This document shows, piece after piece, positions 24,876 to 33,517 of a stretch of DNA of 64,000 nt. The notes beneath the pieces were generated by a model. That model was given only the letters and a program-made list of their open reading frames with translations, did no database searches and was not told the DNA's origin. The stretch comes from Nocardioides marmoriginsengisoli. GTDB taxonomy: Bacteria; Actinomycetota; Actinomycetes; Propionibacteriales; Nocardioidaceae. Made by a program: the position numbers and the translations under genes. How positions within the stretch are numbered: the stretch's first letter is position 1; each line of letters begins with the position of its first letter. The stretch lies in contig NZ_RJSE01000005.1 in assembly GCF_003725695.1 (NCBI RefSeq), forward strand, positions 99,096 to 163,095, in the 5' to 3' direction.

Positions 24876-25039
24876 TAGATGCAGTCATCGTGATGTGGAC
24901 GTAGCGCTGCGCGCGAGCGGACGAACCGATTGTGGACTAGCGCCATGTCGCACTTGAAGAGAGGGCCTGAAGCAACTCTCTAGGAGACAACGGACGCCGA
25001 CAGTGCGGGCATTCCGCGATCCCTCGCGCCGAGTTATGG

Positions 25040-25519
25040 CTACGGTCTCTCGGGGGACTCGATCACCATGCCGTCAACATCTGAGCAAGCTGAGGGTAGG
25101 TCAAGTTCTGACACGTCACGGGTCGCCACAGCACCGAACGTCATGCGGTCTCCCAGCATGAAGGTGCCTGCATCCGGCACACGGATCCCTACTGTTTCGC
25201 CGACCTTCACGAGCTTGGATCCGTGAGGCCAGACTACGAGTCTCCGCTTGTCACCTCTGCTGAGGACTACGCCCAGACACTTGCCGTCGATGAGAGTGAG
25301 CTCAGCGAAAGCACCGATTCCCCCTTCAAGATCACGGTCGAGCATGTGGCGACCGTCAACCACTGCCACGACACCGCCAGCACGAACGACGTCACTCTTC
25401 GACGCAAGATATGCCCAGAGGCCAGCGCCGCCCAGCAGTATCGCTACGACGACGATTACGCGCATACCGCGTGCGACCCAACTCGCCCTGCGAGCTGATT
25501 CAGTACCTGACATGGACAT
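25040..25519 (-). CDS. Small membrane protein paired with the secreted protease
   Basis: This protein of about 159 residues has one TM helix (about residues 18-38, RVIVVVAILLGGAGLWAYLA). An exported domain follows, with two Cys (DGKCLGVVL, PSACSDVDG) likely to be disulfide-bonded. No family is recognised. Its start lies inside the 3' end of the upstream protease gene (20-bp overlap from ATG 25519; GAGGG upstream), so it is translationally coupled. Because the partner encodes a trypsin-like protease, this could be a membrane-tethered inhibitor or immunity factor, but that is conjecture. Confidence 0.7.
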   Translation of the reverse strand: MSMSGTESARRASWVARGMRVIVVVAILLGGAGLWAYLASKSDVVRAGGVVAVVDGRHMLDRDLEGGIGAFAELTLIDGKCLGVVLSRGDKRRLVVWPHGSKLVKVGETVGIRVPDAGTFMLGDRMTFGAVATRDVSELDLPSACSDVDGMVIESPERP

Positions 25520-28475
25520 CAAAGGACCCTCTTCCTTCGTTCCCCCAGATCGGCGTGAAGGTGTCGCATCTGCTTTGCCAAGCGAAACCGCACGCCATGT
25601 TGCCAGTTACGATCCCGACCGCGTTTCCACCAGAGAACCACGGCCCGCCTGAGTCTCCTGGTGACGACCACTGCCCGTGTGTTTCGACAAGGCGCTTGAA
25701 ATCCCAACCTGGCCCTCCGGCATCGTCATCTATGTGGCCGCCCTGGTTCAGGTTCTTGATCGTCGTACAGGTCCGCTTTCCGTCCTTCTTTCGATATCCG
25801 TTGGTCTTGCGACCGAACATGCAGACCTTCTTGTTGATGTAGGGCTTCTGGACCCCCTCGATCCGACGAGGATGCCCGACTCGATCGTAAAAAGCCTTTC
25901 CGACTGCCTCCCCGTTGGTTCGGCTGTATTGGATATCACCGTAGTTCTCGCTCAGAAACCGGCTCGCGTCGCTCAGCGCGGGACGCCCTCCCCGATTGCT
26001 AGGTGTGACGCCGTACCAGTACATGTCGTTTGGGCAGTGGCGAGCCGTAAGAAGGCCCGAATTGGAACCCACATCCTCATTCGCGGGAAACCCGGTTGTG
26101 CAGACGCCGTCGTCGTTCCCGATACGAACCCCGCCGCGCAAGATATTCAACTCCATGACCGGTTCGTCAAACATCGAGATCGATACGTCCGGCACAGACA
26201 CCGATGGGACCTGCTGTGCGACTGCTGCTCTGGCCGTCGTCCTCATTGTGCTCGGTGACCTACTGCCTACATTGCCTACTTCGACGGCGGCCGAAACCAC
26301 CCCTGTTGCAGGGTCCATGTGGACAACGAAGGAATCGGCGTCCGGCAGCTGCGCATTGAGCGAATCGACGACCGTGGAGACAACGTCCGCCTGCTCCACG
26401 TCGCTGTACGGTGCGTCAGCTACCAATGCCACCGGAACCGGAAGGTTGGCGACAGCAGACGCGGCCGAGGACGGTACCGAGCCCTTGAAATGCACGGTTG
26501 CGCTCGGCGCTCCAACGTCGGCGATCTCTGCGTAAGCGAAGGTACCGGGTTCTGCGGCCGAGATGACTCCGACCGCCTCACCGAACTCCTCGCCCCACCC
26601 GTACCGGTCGACAGCTTGTTGGAGCGTGGTGCCATCATTTGCAGCGATCGCCTCAAGGTCATTGAGTTGGTACTCGTCGACACCGTATGTCGTCATCATG
26701 GGAGGTGCGGGATCAGTCGCGTCGAGGTCAATTTCGGGTACCGAAGCGGACGTATCGATGTCAATCGGGATCGGGACGTTGGTACCGCTGAGTAGAGCCC
26801 CGTCGAACCCATACACCTTCACCGTGTAGTGCGAGCCGTCTACGAGGACGTCAGACGGAACGATGATCTGGGACCTTCCACCGCTCGCTACAACTGTCCC
26901 ATCGCCCGACCAGACCAGGTCCGTGCCGGAGTCCCCGTTGTAGATATTGAACCTGGCCCTGACGCTGCCCAAGTCTCTGTCGGACACTGTTGCTGACAGC
27001 GTGGGAGTTGTCGAACCAACGACACCGTCTAACCCTGGCGATATTGCCACATTCGTTGGCGTGTAGGGATAGCTGTTGTACGTCACCGAAAGCCGCGGGA
27101 TTAGGGATGTGTAGGTGTAGCCAGCCGAGCGGTACTTTCGGAATGAGCCGGTGCCGGTCTCTGACGCTGCGGCGATCTGGAACCCGTAGTTGATCGACGG
27201 GTTGGCCGCCCATATCCCGACGATGTCTTTCACGTTCCACGACACATCTGCCGCAGGACAAGATGTCGAAAATCCCCTCGCGGCCGAACTTGCGGCCTCG
27301 TTGGCTCCGGTCACGGCCGGTTGGTTGTTCCACGTTGTGGTGCCTGGCGTCCAGGCGCTGGTGACACGGCGCGCCCGTACCGCAGTCCCCGAGCACGTCG
27401 CGGAATCGAAGTTGCGCATCGTCAGCGTGGCCGCCGAGACGACCTGGTTCTGCCACAGGCCATTCTCAAACTCCAAATAGGTCCGGTACCTGGTCACGCC
27501 GCCGTCAGGCGTCCCCGCGTAGAGAGTCTCGTCGTAAGGGTGGATTGCTGTGGGGTTGGTGTCCCAGACCCAGGTGTCGTTGGGGTTTACCGCACTCCAG
27601 GTTGGGTCGATCGTGACCGGGTAGGTTGTGCCCGGATCGTTCAAGAACGACTCTGCCGGGTCGAGGGTGATCACGCTCCCGGTCGATGTCTTGGTCACCG
27701 TTGTGTTGACCGCTGCCTGGTTCTCGGGGTGACCAGTCGTCTGGTCGACCGCGTCGTACATGATCGGCTGCGGAGCCGTGACAAGTTCGTCTCCGGTACC
27801 GGTAGCGACGACCAATGCGTTGTCGGCTTCCTCGCGGACCGTCGGCCCTCCAGTGACGACCGGGATCTGGAACGAAACAGGATCAACTGGTGCCTCACGC
27901 AGGACAATGTCGTGACGGAAGCCTGTTCGTGTCGCGGTGACGACGAGATCGCCGCCGTCAATCACGTTGGCATAGGTGGCGATGTTTCCGTCGATAGTGG
28001 GAACAGGGAGCGATTCGGGCCAGCGCCAACCCAGGTCCCGACCATCGATGCTCATCTCCGCGAAAGTACGATCCCCACCATCGGAGATGGTCAGGCCCCC
28101 AATCGCGCTCACAGGCGCGAACCCGCCCGGGACTGCCTCCAGGGTCAGGTCGATGTCAGTCCACTCACCCTCGTCGTCGCGGGTTCGCACAGGCTCAGTT
28201 GCCGTCTCCGATGTCCAAGAGCCATCCGGGTTCGCAAACACCTGCTCGACTTCGGAGCGCTGATCTAGATCCTCGACCCGTTGGCCGGACGCAACCGCCT
28301 CCTCAGCGGCAGCGGCCGCCGATTCCGCGGATCCGTCACTGGCCACCGGCGTCGCCTGGGCGGGGTCCGCAGAGGCTGACATAGTGACCGGCACTGCGAT
28401 ACCAGTCAGGCCCAGAGCGAGCGAGAGTGAAATCTTCGCTGCGAACCTTGGAATCCTGCGCTCTGCTCGACCCAT
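25500..28475 (-). CDS. Secreted DNRLRE-domain protein with C-terminal trypsin-like (S1) protease
   Basis: The 991-residue secreted protein begins with a signal peptide (about 1-37). It continues with an N-terminal region as in actinobacterial RHS-like exoproteins, a DNRLRE domain (about 295-475, with TTTWNNQPAVTG and SWNVKDIVGIWAANPSINYG) and an Ig-like segment (to ~580). A region resembling a streptogrisin/alpha-lytic pro-domain (about 600-760) precedes a chymotrypsin-fold domain. The triad is visible: His813 in LLTARHC, Asp847 in NYGDIQY and Ser942 in SSPGDSGGPWF. Base composition is visibly less GC-rich than its neighbours. GGAGAG precedes the ATG. It lacks YD repeats. It may be a host-wall or extracellular protease or the payload of a polymorphic exotoxin-like module. 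Confidence 0.85.
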   Translation of the reverse strand: MGRAERRIPRFAAKISLSLALGLTGIAVPVTMSASADPAQATPVASDGSAESAAAAAEEAVASGQRVEDLDQRSEVEQVFANPDGSWTSETATEPVRTRDDEGEWTDIDLTLEAVPGGFAPVSAIGGLTISDGGDRTFAEMSIDGRDLGWRWPESLPVPTIDGNIATYANVIDGGDLVVTATRTGFRHDIVLREAPVDPVSFQIPVVTGGPTVREEADNALVVATGTGDELVTAPQPIMYDAVDQTTGHPENQAAVNTTVTKTSTGSVITLDPAESFLNDPGTTYPVTIDPTWSAVNPNDTWVWDTNPTAIHPYDETLYAGTPDGGVTRYRTYLEFENGLWQNQVVSAATLTMRNFDSATCSGTAVRARRVTSAWTPGTTTWNNQPAVTGANEAASSAARGFSTSCPAADVSWNVKDIVGIWAANPSINYGFQIAAASETGTGSFRKYRSAGYTYTSLIPRLSVTYNSYPYTPTNVAISPGLDGVVGSTTPTLSATVSDRDLGSVRARFNIYNGDSGTDLVWSGDGTVVASGGRSQIIVPSDVLVDGSHYTVKVYGFDGALLSGTNVPIPIDIDTSASVPEIDLDATDPAPPMMTTYGVDEYQLNDLEAIAANDGTTLQQAVDRYGWGEEFGEAVGVISAAEPGTFAYAEIADVGAPSATVHFKGSVPSSAASAVANLPVPVALVADAPYSDVEQADVVSTVVDSLNAQLPDADSFVVHMDPATGVVSAAVEVGNVGSRSPSTMRTTARAAVAQQVPSVSVPDVSISMFDEPVMELNILRGGVRIGNDDGVCTTGFPANEDVGSNSGLLTARHCPNDMYWYGVTPSNRGGRPALSDASRFLSENYGDIQYSRTNGEAVGKAFYDRVGHPRRIEGVQKPYINKKVCMFGRKTNGYRKKDGKRTCTTIKNLNQGGHIDDDAGGPGWDFKRLVETHGQWSSPGDSGGPWFSGGNAVGIVTGNMACGFAWQSRCDTFTPIWGNEGRGSFDVHVRY

Positions 28476-28751
28476 GGGTCTCTCCGATCTAGATCACCGG
28501 CCGTTGCCGCGTGTTGCGACGCATCCTGATAAACCGTCACTCTTCGTGCTCGATAGTCACATAGTGAACGATTCAGACATATGACCGATCCGGACGAGTT
28601 TGACGCGGCCATCGGCTCAGGAAGCCCGAGCATCAACCGTGGCGGAACAGAGATCTACGGCGGAGCCTGGCGGTGAAGGCGACGCCGCACGGACCGGACT
28701 AACTCAAGGGGTCGGGCATTCCAAACGCCCTATCCCTTATCCCGTCCCGGT
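28476..28751. other. Intergenic region upstream of the protease gene
   Basis: No conserved gene is seen. A 31-codon ORF (28581-28676, +, starting MTDPDEFDAAIGSG) is open but has no clear RBS and no recognised family; it may be a remnant. The right copy of the 13-bp inverted repeat lies near the end. Confidence 0.5.
28732..28744 (-). repeat. Right 13-bp inverted repeat of the island
   Basis: ATCCCTTATCCCG is the exact reverse complement of the sequence at 24863-24875. The pair brackets the two-gene island. Confidence 0.5.
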
Positions 28752-29129
28752 CTAGCGGACCAGCAGGTCCAGCAGCCTGTTCAGCTCGGCAACCGGGTCG
28801 GCCGTCGTACCGCCGTGGACGGGTCCGGGCTGGATCATCGTCGAGCGCGGCGCTTTCACGAATCCGAACCGGGTGCCCAGGTTCTGCGCCGAGACCGACC
28901 CCAGGCCCTCGTCCCCGCGGCAGACCGCGTCGATGTAGTGCAACCGGTCGCACAGGTCGTCGATGTCGACCCCCGGAGCCAGTGCGTGAATCCTCGACGC
29001 CTCGACGTGCCAGACGACCTCGAGGAACTCGGCCTCCTGGCAGTAGACGACCACCCCGACGTTCACGAACTCCTCGCGATCCACCCGAGGCACGCAGCGC
29101 AGGATCACGTACTGGTAGGGCAGCCTCAT
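28752..29129 (-). CDS. DUF3037 domain protein
   Basis: The 125-residue protein matches DUF3037 (PYQYVILRCVPRVDREEFVN, then FLEVVWHVEASRIHALAPGV). Genes of this family commonly pair with HipA-like kinases. It overlaps the kinase gene by 4 bp (ATGA), as last gene of a three-gene operon with ppk2. Its role is unknown; a partner or antitoxin-like role is plausible. Confidence 0.8.
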   Translation of the reverse strand: MRLPYQYVILRCVPRVDREEFVNVGVVVYCQEAEFLEVVWHVEASRIHALAPGVDIDDLCDRLHYIDAVCRGDEGLGSVSAQNLGTRFGFVKAPRSTMIQPGPVHGGTTADPVAELNRLLDLLVR

Positions 29130-29890
29130 GCCGCACCGCGCTTGGGGAGCCAGCCGCGGGAGCCGTCCAGGCGGGCTCGCAGGAAGGTGCCGTACGCGGC
29201 ACGCAGCTCCTCGGGCGGGACCGGTCCGACCAGCCACTCGTCGGGAACCCGTGCAGTGATCTCGGCCAGCGCGTCGTCGGTGACCAGCTCGGCCAGTCCG
29301 TCCGCAACACCGGCCAGCCGGTCGACGTACCCGGCCATCACGTGGTCGTCGATCGACCAGGCCTGGTCGGCGAAACGCTGCGGATCGGTGATCCCGCCGG
29401 CCCACGCGTGGTGGAAGTAGAGCGCGGCGCCGTGGTCGATCACCCAGACGTCGCCGTGCCAGACCAGCAGGTTGGGGTTGCGCCAGCTCCGGTCGACGTT
29501 CGCCGTGAACGCGTCCAGCCAGAGCACCCGGACGGCCACGTCCTCGGGGAAGGCGACCGAGGAGTCGAAGCCGAAGGAGCCCGGCAGAAAGTCCACGCCA
29601 AGGTTCCGCCCGAGGCTGGCGTTGAGCAGGTCCTGGACCTCCTCGTCGGCTTCGTAGCGGGCGATCGGCTCGGTCAGGTCCACCTCGACCAGGCGCGGCG
29701 TCCGGAGCCCGATCAGCTCCGCGAGGCCGCTGACGATCACCTCCGCGACCAGGACGCCCAGGCCCTGGCCGGCGCCGCGGAACTTGCAGACGTAGGTGCC
29801 CAGGTCGTCGGCCTCGACAATGCCGGGGAGCGAACCGCCTTCACGCAGCGGTGCGATGAACCGGGTCGCGGTGACCAGCGGCAGGCTCAC
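29126..29890 (-). CDS. HipA-like Ser/Thr kinase domain protein
   Basis: The 254-residue protein matches the short HipA-like kinase family. An ATP-binding Lys is in GTYVCKFRGAG. The catalytic loop DAFTANVDRSWRNPNLLVW keeps the N-x-D-R...N pattern of HipA, and VIDHGAALYF supplies the Mg-binding Asp. No HipB antitoxin is next to it; DUF3037 is downstream and polyphosphate kinase 2 upstream, each with a 4-bp overlap. The substrate is not known. Confidence 0.82.
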   Translation of the reverse strand: MSLPLVTATRFIAPLREGGSLPGIVEADDLGTYVCKFRGAGQGLGVLVAEVIVSGLAELIGLRTPRLVEVDLTEPIARYEADEEVQDLLNASLGRNLGVDFLPGSFGFDSSVAFPEDVAVRVLWLDAFTANVDRSWRNPNLLVWHGDVWVIDHGAALYFHHAWAGGITDPQRFADQAWSIDDHVMAGYVDRLAGVADGLAELVTDDALAEITARVPDEWLVGPVPPEELRAAYGTFLRARLDGSRGWLPKRGAA

Positions 29891-30726
29891 GGCGTGCCCT
29901 CGTTCACGAGGCGCGCCCGCTGCTCAGCGACGTCGTAGTCCGGCGCCGGCCAGTCGAGGTCGAGTCCGCGGAGGGCTTCGAGGAGCAGGTTGCCGATCGC
30001 GAGATTCCGGTACCACTTGCGGTCGCTCGGGATCACGTGCCACGGCGCGACCTCGGTGTTGCAGCGCGACAGCGCGATCTCGTACGCCTCCTGGTAGGCG
30101 TCCCAGTAGCCGCGCTCGTCGATGTCGCCGGGCTTGAACTTCCACTGCTTGGTGGGGTCGTCCAGGCGAGCGAGCAACCGCTGCTTCTGCTCCTCGCGGG
30201 AGACGTGCAGCATGCACTTGATGATCGTGGTGCCCTCAGCGGCCAGCTTGGCCTCGAAGTCGTTGATGGCGTCGTACCGGCGCTCGACCTCGGCGGCATC
30301 GGCCAGCTCATGCACCTTCACAACCAGCACGTCCTCGTAGTGCGAACGGTCGAAGATCCCGATCTCGCCGGTCGCGGGCAGCTCGCGCTCGATCCGCCAG
30401 AGGAAGTCGTGGGAAAGCTCTTCCTTCGTCGGCTTCTTGAACGACTTCAGGCGCAGGCCGGACGGGTTGAGGAGGCCGACGGTGTGGCTGAGCACTCCCC
30501 CCTTGCCGGAGGTGTCCATTCCCTGCAAGACCAGCAGCACCCGCCCGGAGCCGCCGGTGTAGCCGCGGGCGAACAGCTTCTCCTGGAGGTCGGCGAGCTC
30601 GGCGCCGAGCGCCGGCAGTGCCTCCTCCCCCGCGGCCTTGTCGCCGTCGAAGCCGGGCTTGCCGCCGGTGTCGAAGGCGGCCAGGTCGACGGGTCCGGCC
30701 GGAACGCGCAGCAGTTCGGAGATCAT
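29887..30726 (-). CDS. ppk2: Polyphosphate kinase 2 family protein
   Basis: The 279-residue PPK2 transfers phosphate between polyphosphate and nucleotides. Walker A is GMDTSGKGGVLSH; the lid region has KSFKKPTKEELSHDFLWRI; Walker B is IFDRSHYEDVLV. It looks like a one-domain class I or III member acting on NDPs or NMPs. The ATG has TAGAGT 6 nt upstream (leaderless), only 34 bp from the divergent ligase gene. It leads the operon with the HipA-like kinase and DUF3037. Confidence 0.9.
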   Translation of the reverse strand: MISELLRVPAGPVDLAAFDTGGKPGFDGDKAAGEEALPALGAELADLQEKLFARGYTGGSGRVLLVLQGMDTSGKGGVLSHTVGLLNPSGLRLKSFKKPTKEELSHDFLWRIERELPATGEIGIFDRSHYEDVLVVKVHELADAAEVERRYDAINDFEAKLAAEGTTIIKCMLHVSREEQKQRLLARLDDPTKQWKFKPGDIDERGYWDAYQEAYEIALSRCNTEVAPWHVIPSDRKWYRNLAIGNLLLEALRGLDLDWPAPDYDVAEQRARLVNEGTP

Positions 30727-30760
30727 GCGCTGACTCTACTGAGGCCTCTAGGCTCGTCCC

Positions 30761-31843
30761 ATGGACCTTCCGGTGATGCCGCCAGTGAGACCCATGCTCG
30801 CCAAGTCGGTCAAGGGGATCCCGGACCCGGCGAAGTTCGAGGGTGGACTGCTCTTCGAGCCCAAGTGGGACGGGTTCCGCGGGATCCTCTTCAAGGACGG
30901 CGACGAGGTCGAGATCACCTCGCGCAACACCAAGCCGCTGACCCGCTACTTCCCCGAGCTCGTCGAGGCGGCCCGGGAGGCGCTGCCGGCTCGCTGCGTG
31001 CTGGACGGGGAGATCTTCGTGGCGGTCGGACCGAGGCTCGAGTTCGAGGTACTCCAGGAGCGCATCCACCCGGCCGCCTCGCGGATCACCAAGCTCTCCG
31101 AGGAGACCCCGGCCGGGTTCGTGGCGTTCGACGCCCTCGCCCTGGGTGACGACGACCTCACCGAGCTGCCGCTGTCCGAGCGCCGGGCCCGGCTGGAGGA
31201 CGCTCTCAGACACCTGACCGGGCCGATCCACCTGACCCGCACCACCAACGACCCTGCCGAGGCCGAGGGTTGGTTCGAGCAGTTCGAGGGCGCCGGCCTG
31301 GACGGGGTGATGGCGAAGCCGCTGGCGGCGCCGTACCAGCAGAACGGCCGGACCATGCTCAAGATCAAGCACGCCCGGACCGCGGACGTCGTCGTCGCCG
31401 GCTACCGCGAGCACAAGAACTCCACCCCCGAGCGCCCGCTGCTCGGCTCCCTCCTGCTCGGCCTGTACGCCGACGGCGAGCTGCAGCACGTCGGCGTCGC
31501 GGCGTCGTTCACCGAAGCCCGGCGCGCGGAGCTGATCGAGGAGCTCCAGCCCCTCGTGGTCCCGATCGAGGACCACCCCTGGGGTCGCTGGCAGGAGTTC
31601 CTGACCGCGAATCCGGACCGTGTCCCCGGTACCCAGAGTCGCTGGAGCACCGGCAAGGACCTCTCGTTCACCCCGTTGCGGCCCGAGCGGGTCCTGGAGG
31701 TCGGCTACGAGCACATGGAGGGCCGCCGCTTCCGGCACACCGCGCAGTTCAAGCACTGGCGGCCGGATCGCGACCCGGAGTCGTGCGGGTACGAGCAGTT
31801 GGAGGAGCCCGTCAACTACGACTTGCGTAAGGTGTTGTCATGA
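30761..31843 (+). CDS. ligC: ATP-dependent DNA ligase, LigC type
   Basis: The 360-residue ligase has adenylation Lys35 in EPKWDGFRG, motif III-like FVAFDALAL, motif IV DGVMAKPL and motif V MLKIKHARTADVVV, then an OB domain. Length and sequence fit mycobacterial LigC (Rv3731). A Prim-Pol gene lies 1.7 kb downstream on the other strand, in line with the LigC/Prim-PolC gap-filling repair pair. TAGGCT lies 6 nt before the ATG. Confidence 0.9.
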   Translation: MDLPVMPPVRPMLAKSVKGIPDPAKFEGGLLFEPKWDGFRGILFKDGDEVEITSRNTKPLTRYFPELVEAAREALPARCVLDGEIFVAVGPRLEFEVLQERIHPAASRITKLSEETPAGFVAFDALALGDDDLTELPLSERRARLEDALRHLTGPIHLTRTTNDPAEAEGWFEQFEGAGLDGVMAKPLAAPYQQNGRTMLKIKHARTADVVVAGYREHKNSTPERPLLGSLLLGLYADGELQHVGVAASFTEARRAELIEELQPLVVPIEDHPWGRWQEFLTANPDRVPGTQSRWSTGKDLSFTPLRPERVLEVGYEHMEGRRFRHTAQFKHWRPDRDPESCGYEQLEEPVNYDLRKVLS

Positions 31844-32376
31844 GCGACTACGACGTGGTGCTGCTGGTCGAGCAGGCCCTGACCGCCCAGGACGCCGTCC
31901 AGGTCCGCAGCCTGCACGAGGGCGTCGAGGACCCGGTTCGCTACCACCTGCTGCTGCCGGTGGAGGACAGCGCGACCCGGATCGAGGCCGGGATGGGCTC
32001 GCTCGCCACCGGCGACGCGATGGGCGTGCCGGCGCTGCTCAGCGACCCCGAGGCGCTGGCCGAGATGCAGCACGACCTGCTCGAGTCCGCCCGGGAGGCG
32101 CTGCGGACCTCGCTCGCCGCGATCGAAGCGGCCGGCGGTACGGCGGTCGGCGAGATCGTCTCCGTCGACCCGATCGAGGGGCTGGCCAAGAAGGTCACCG
32201 AGGTCGACGCCCGCGAAGCGATCATCCTGACCCGCCCGCACGTGGTCAGCGAGTTCTTCCACCTCGACTGGACCTCGCGCGCCCGCCGCAAGCTCGGCGT
32301 CCCGGTGCTGCACCTGCTGGAGCACGAGACCTTCGACGAGCAGGCCGGAGAGGGCGAAGGCATCACCGGACTGTGA
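31840..32376 (+). CDS. Conserved hypothetical cytosolic protein
   Basis: The 178-residue protein has alternating beta/alpha segments (YDVVLLVEQALT..., HLLLPVEDSATR, AREAIILTRPHVVSEFFHLD, LGVPVLHLL) resembling a universal-stress-protein fold, with the final strand in the expected place. It has no ATP-binding G-2x-G-9x-G motif that can be seen. It overlaps ligC by ATGA and the next gene by GTGA. Confidence 0.65.
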   Translation: MSDYDVVLLVEQALTAQDAVQVRSLHEGVEDPVRYHLLLPVEDSATRIEAGMGSLATGDAMGVPALLSDPEALAEMQHDLLESAREALRTSLAAIEAAGGTAVGEIVSVDPIEGLAKKVTEVDAREAIILTRPHVVSEFFHLDWTSRARRKLGVPVLHLLEHETFDEQAGEGEGITGL

Positions 32377-32792
32377 TCGTCCAGGCACTCGACGGGCGCT
32401 ATGTCACCGTCCGTCGCCGTTGGGTGCCGTGGCGCCCCCGCAAGCGCGGTATCGGCAGTCCGTTCGGGCCGTTCAGCTTCGTCAAGGATGCTGACGACCC
32501 GGTCTCGTTCGTCGTCCTGCTCGCCGCGGGGATCGCCGCGTTCCTCTTCGGCGGCATCGTTCTCACCGCGCTCTTCCTGGCCGGCGAGGTAGTTCTGCTC
32601 CTTCTCCTCCTGGTCCCGCTGCTGATCGCGGCGCGGGTGCTCTACGTGCTTCCCTGGACCATCGAGGCTACGTACGGCGACGAGGTGCTCGGGACAGTCG
32701 GCGTCCGCGGCTGGCGGGCGTCCTCGGAGAAGATCCGCGAGATCGCCGCGGCGTACCAGCAGGGTGTGGATCCGTTCACGACCGTCGGCTAG
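32373..32792 (+). CDS. Conserved hypothetical membrane protein
   Basis: The 139-residue protein has a basic N-terminus (VRRRWVPWRPRKRG), two adjacent TM helices (about 48-70 and 72-95, with LLLLLLVPLLIAARVLYVLP), and a cytosolic C-terminal segment. The GTG at 32373 overlaps the previous stop (GTGA). It ends with a 4-bp convergent overlap. No function can be assigned. Confidence 0.65.
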   Translation: MIVQALDGRYVTVRRRWVPWRPRKRGIGSPFGPFSFVKDADDPVSFVVLLAAGIAAFLFGGIVLTALFLAGEVVLLLLLLVPLLIAARVLYVLPWTIEATYGDEVLGTVGVRGWRASSEKIREIAAAYQQGVDPFTTVG

Positions 32793-33034
32793 GCCAGCTC
32801 TCGGCCCGCCCTGGCCAGCAGCGTCAAGGCACGGACGCTGCTCCAGTCCCCAGACTTGAGCTTGGCCGCCTTCGTGCGAGCGAGCTCGTACAGGCGAGCG
32901 CCTTCCGGGCCCTGGACCTCGATGGCGAGCAGGGCCAGCGCCTCCACGCTCTCCCAAGTACCGGCGGTCAGCCCGGAGGCCGCTTCCTGCGCGCGCTCCA
33001 ACGGTGGGCGCTCGTCCGACGATGACCCGAACAT
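32789..33034 (-). CDS. Small hypothetical protein with an internal repeat
   Basis: The 81-residue helical protein has two copies of a 16-residue unit: LTAGTWESVEALALLA and LKSGDWSSVRALTLLA, separated by about 25 residues. No known family. It lies 3 bp downstream of the thioesterase gene, probably co-transcribed. Confidence 0.55.
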   Translation of the reverse strand: MFGSSSDERPPLERAQEAASGLTAGTWESVEALALLAIEVQGPEGARLYELARTKAAKLKSGDWSSVRALTLLARAGRELA

Positions 33035-33037
33035 CGC

Positions 33038-33487
33038 TCAGCCCAGCACGCGGAGCTGGTAGTCGCCGCGGGTCCGGGCGACGACGGTGCCGGCCTCGTC
33101 GATCACTTCGGTGACCAGCTCGAAGTTCGACTTGCCGTTGGCCGCTGCTTCCTCCTGCACCCGCGCGATCTCCGCGTCGGACAGCGTGGTTCGCGCGGTG
33201 ACGGCCGTGGTCGCCGGTCGGGTGAAGTCGATCTCGACCCGCTTCACCAGCGGGACCGCTCCGGGCACCGTGAAGAACCCGCCGATGATCCCGCCGAGCA
33301 TCTCGGCGACCGAGAACAGCGAGCCGGCGTACGCGACGCCGAAGTGGTTCACGTTCGGGCCGCTCGGGAGACGCGCAGCCGCGCTGCCCGGGGTGGCCTC
33401 GAGCACCTCGATCCCCATCGCGCCCAGGATCGGGATGACGGTGTGCACGTTCGCGGTGGCAGCTGCCAGGTCGATCTCATCGGTCAT
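33038..33487 (-). CDS. Hotdog-fold thioesterase (YiiD_C/DUF4442-like)
   Basis: The 149-residue protein has the hotdog core: NHFGVAYAGSLFSVAEMLGG with the family Asn-His pair and the long central helix, then VKRVEIDFTRPATTAVTART. It likely hydrolyses an acyl-CoA, substrate unknown. The ATG has TAGGTT 7 nt upstream. Confidence 0.78.
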   Translation of the reverse strand: MTDEIDLAAATANVHTVIPILGAMGIEVLEATPGSAAARLPSGPNVNHFGVAYAGSLFSVAEMLGGIIGGFFTVPGAVPLVKRVEIDFTRPATTAVTARTTLSDAEIARVQEEAAANGKSNFELVTEVIDEAGTVVARTRGDYQLRVLG

Positions 33488-33517
33488 GCCAGGAAACCTA
33501 GCGGGTCGTGGTCGCTG

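Noticed and set aside
29887-30726. LPATG in the PPK2 protein as a sortase sorting signal
   Set aside because: It is internal, in a cytosolic enzyme without signal peptide or C-terminal TM tail.
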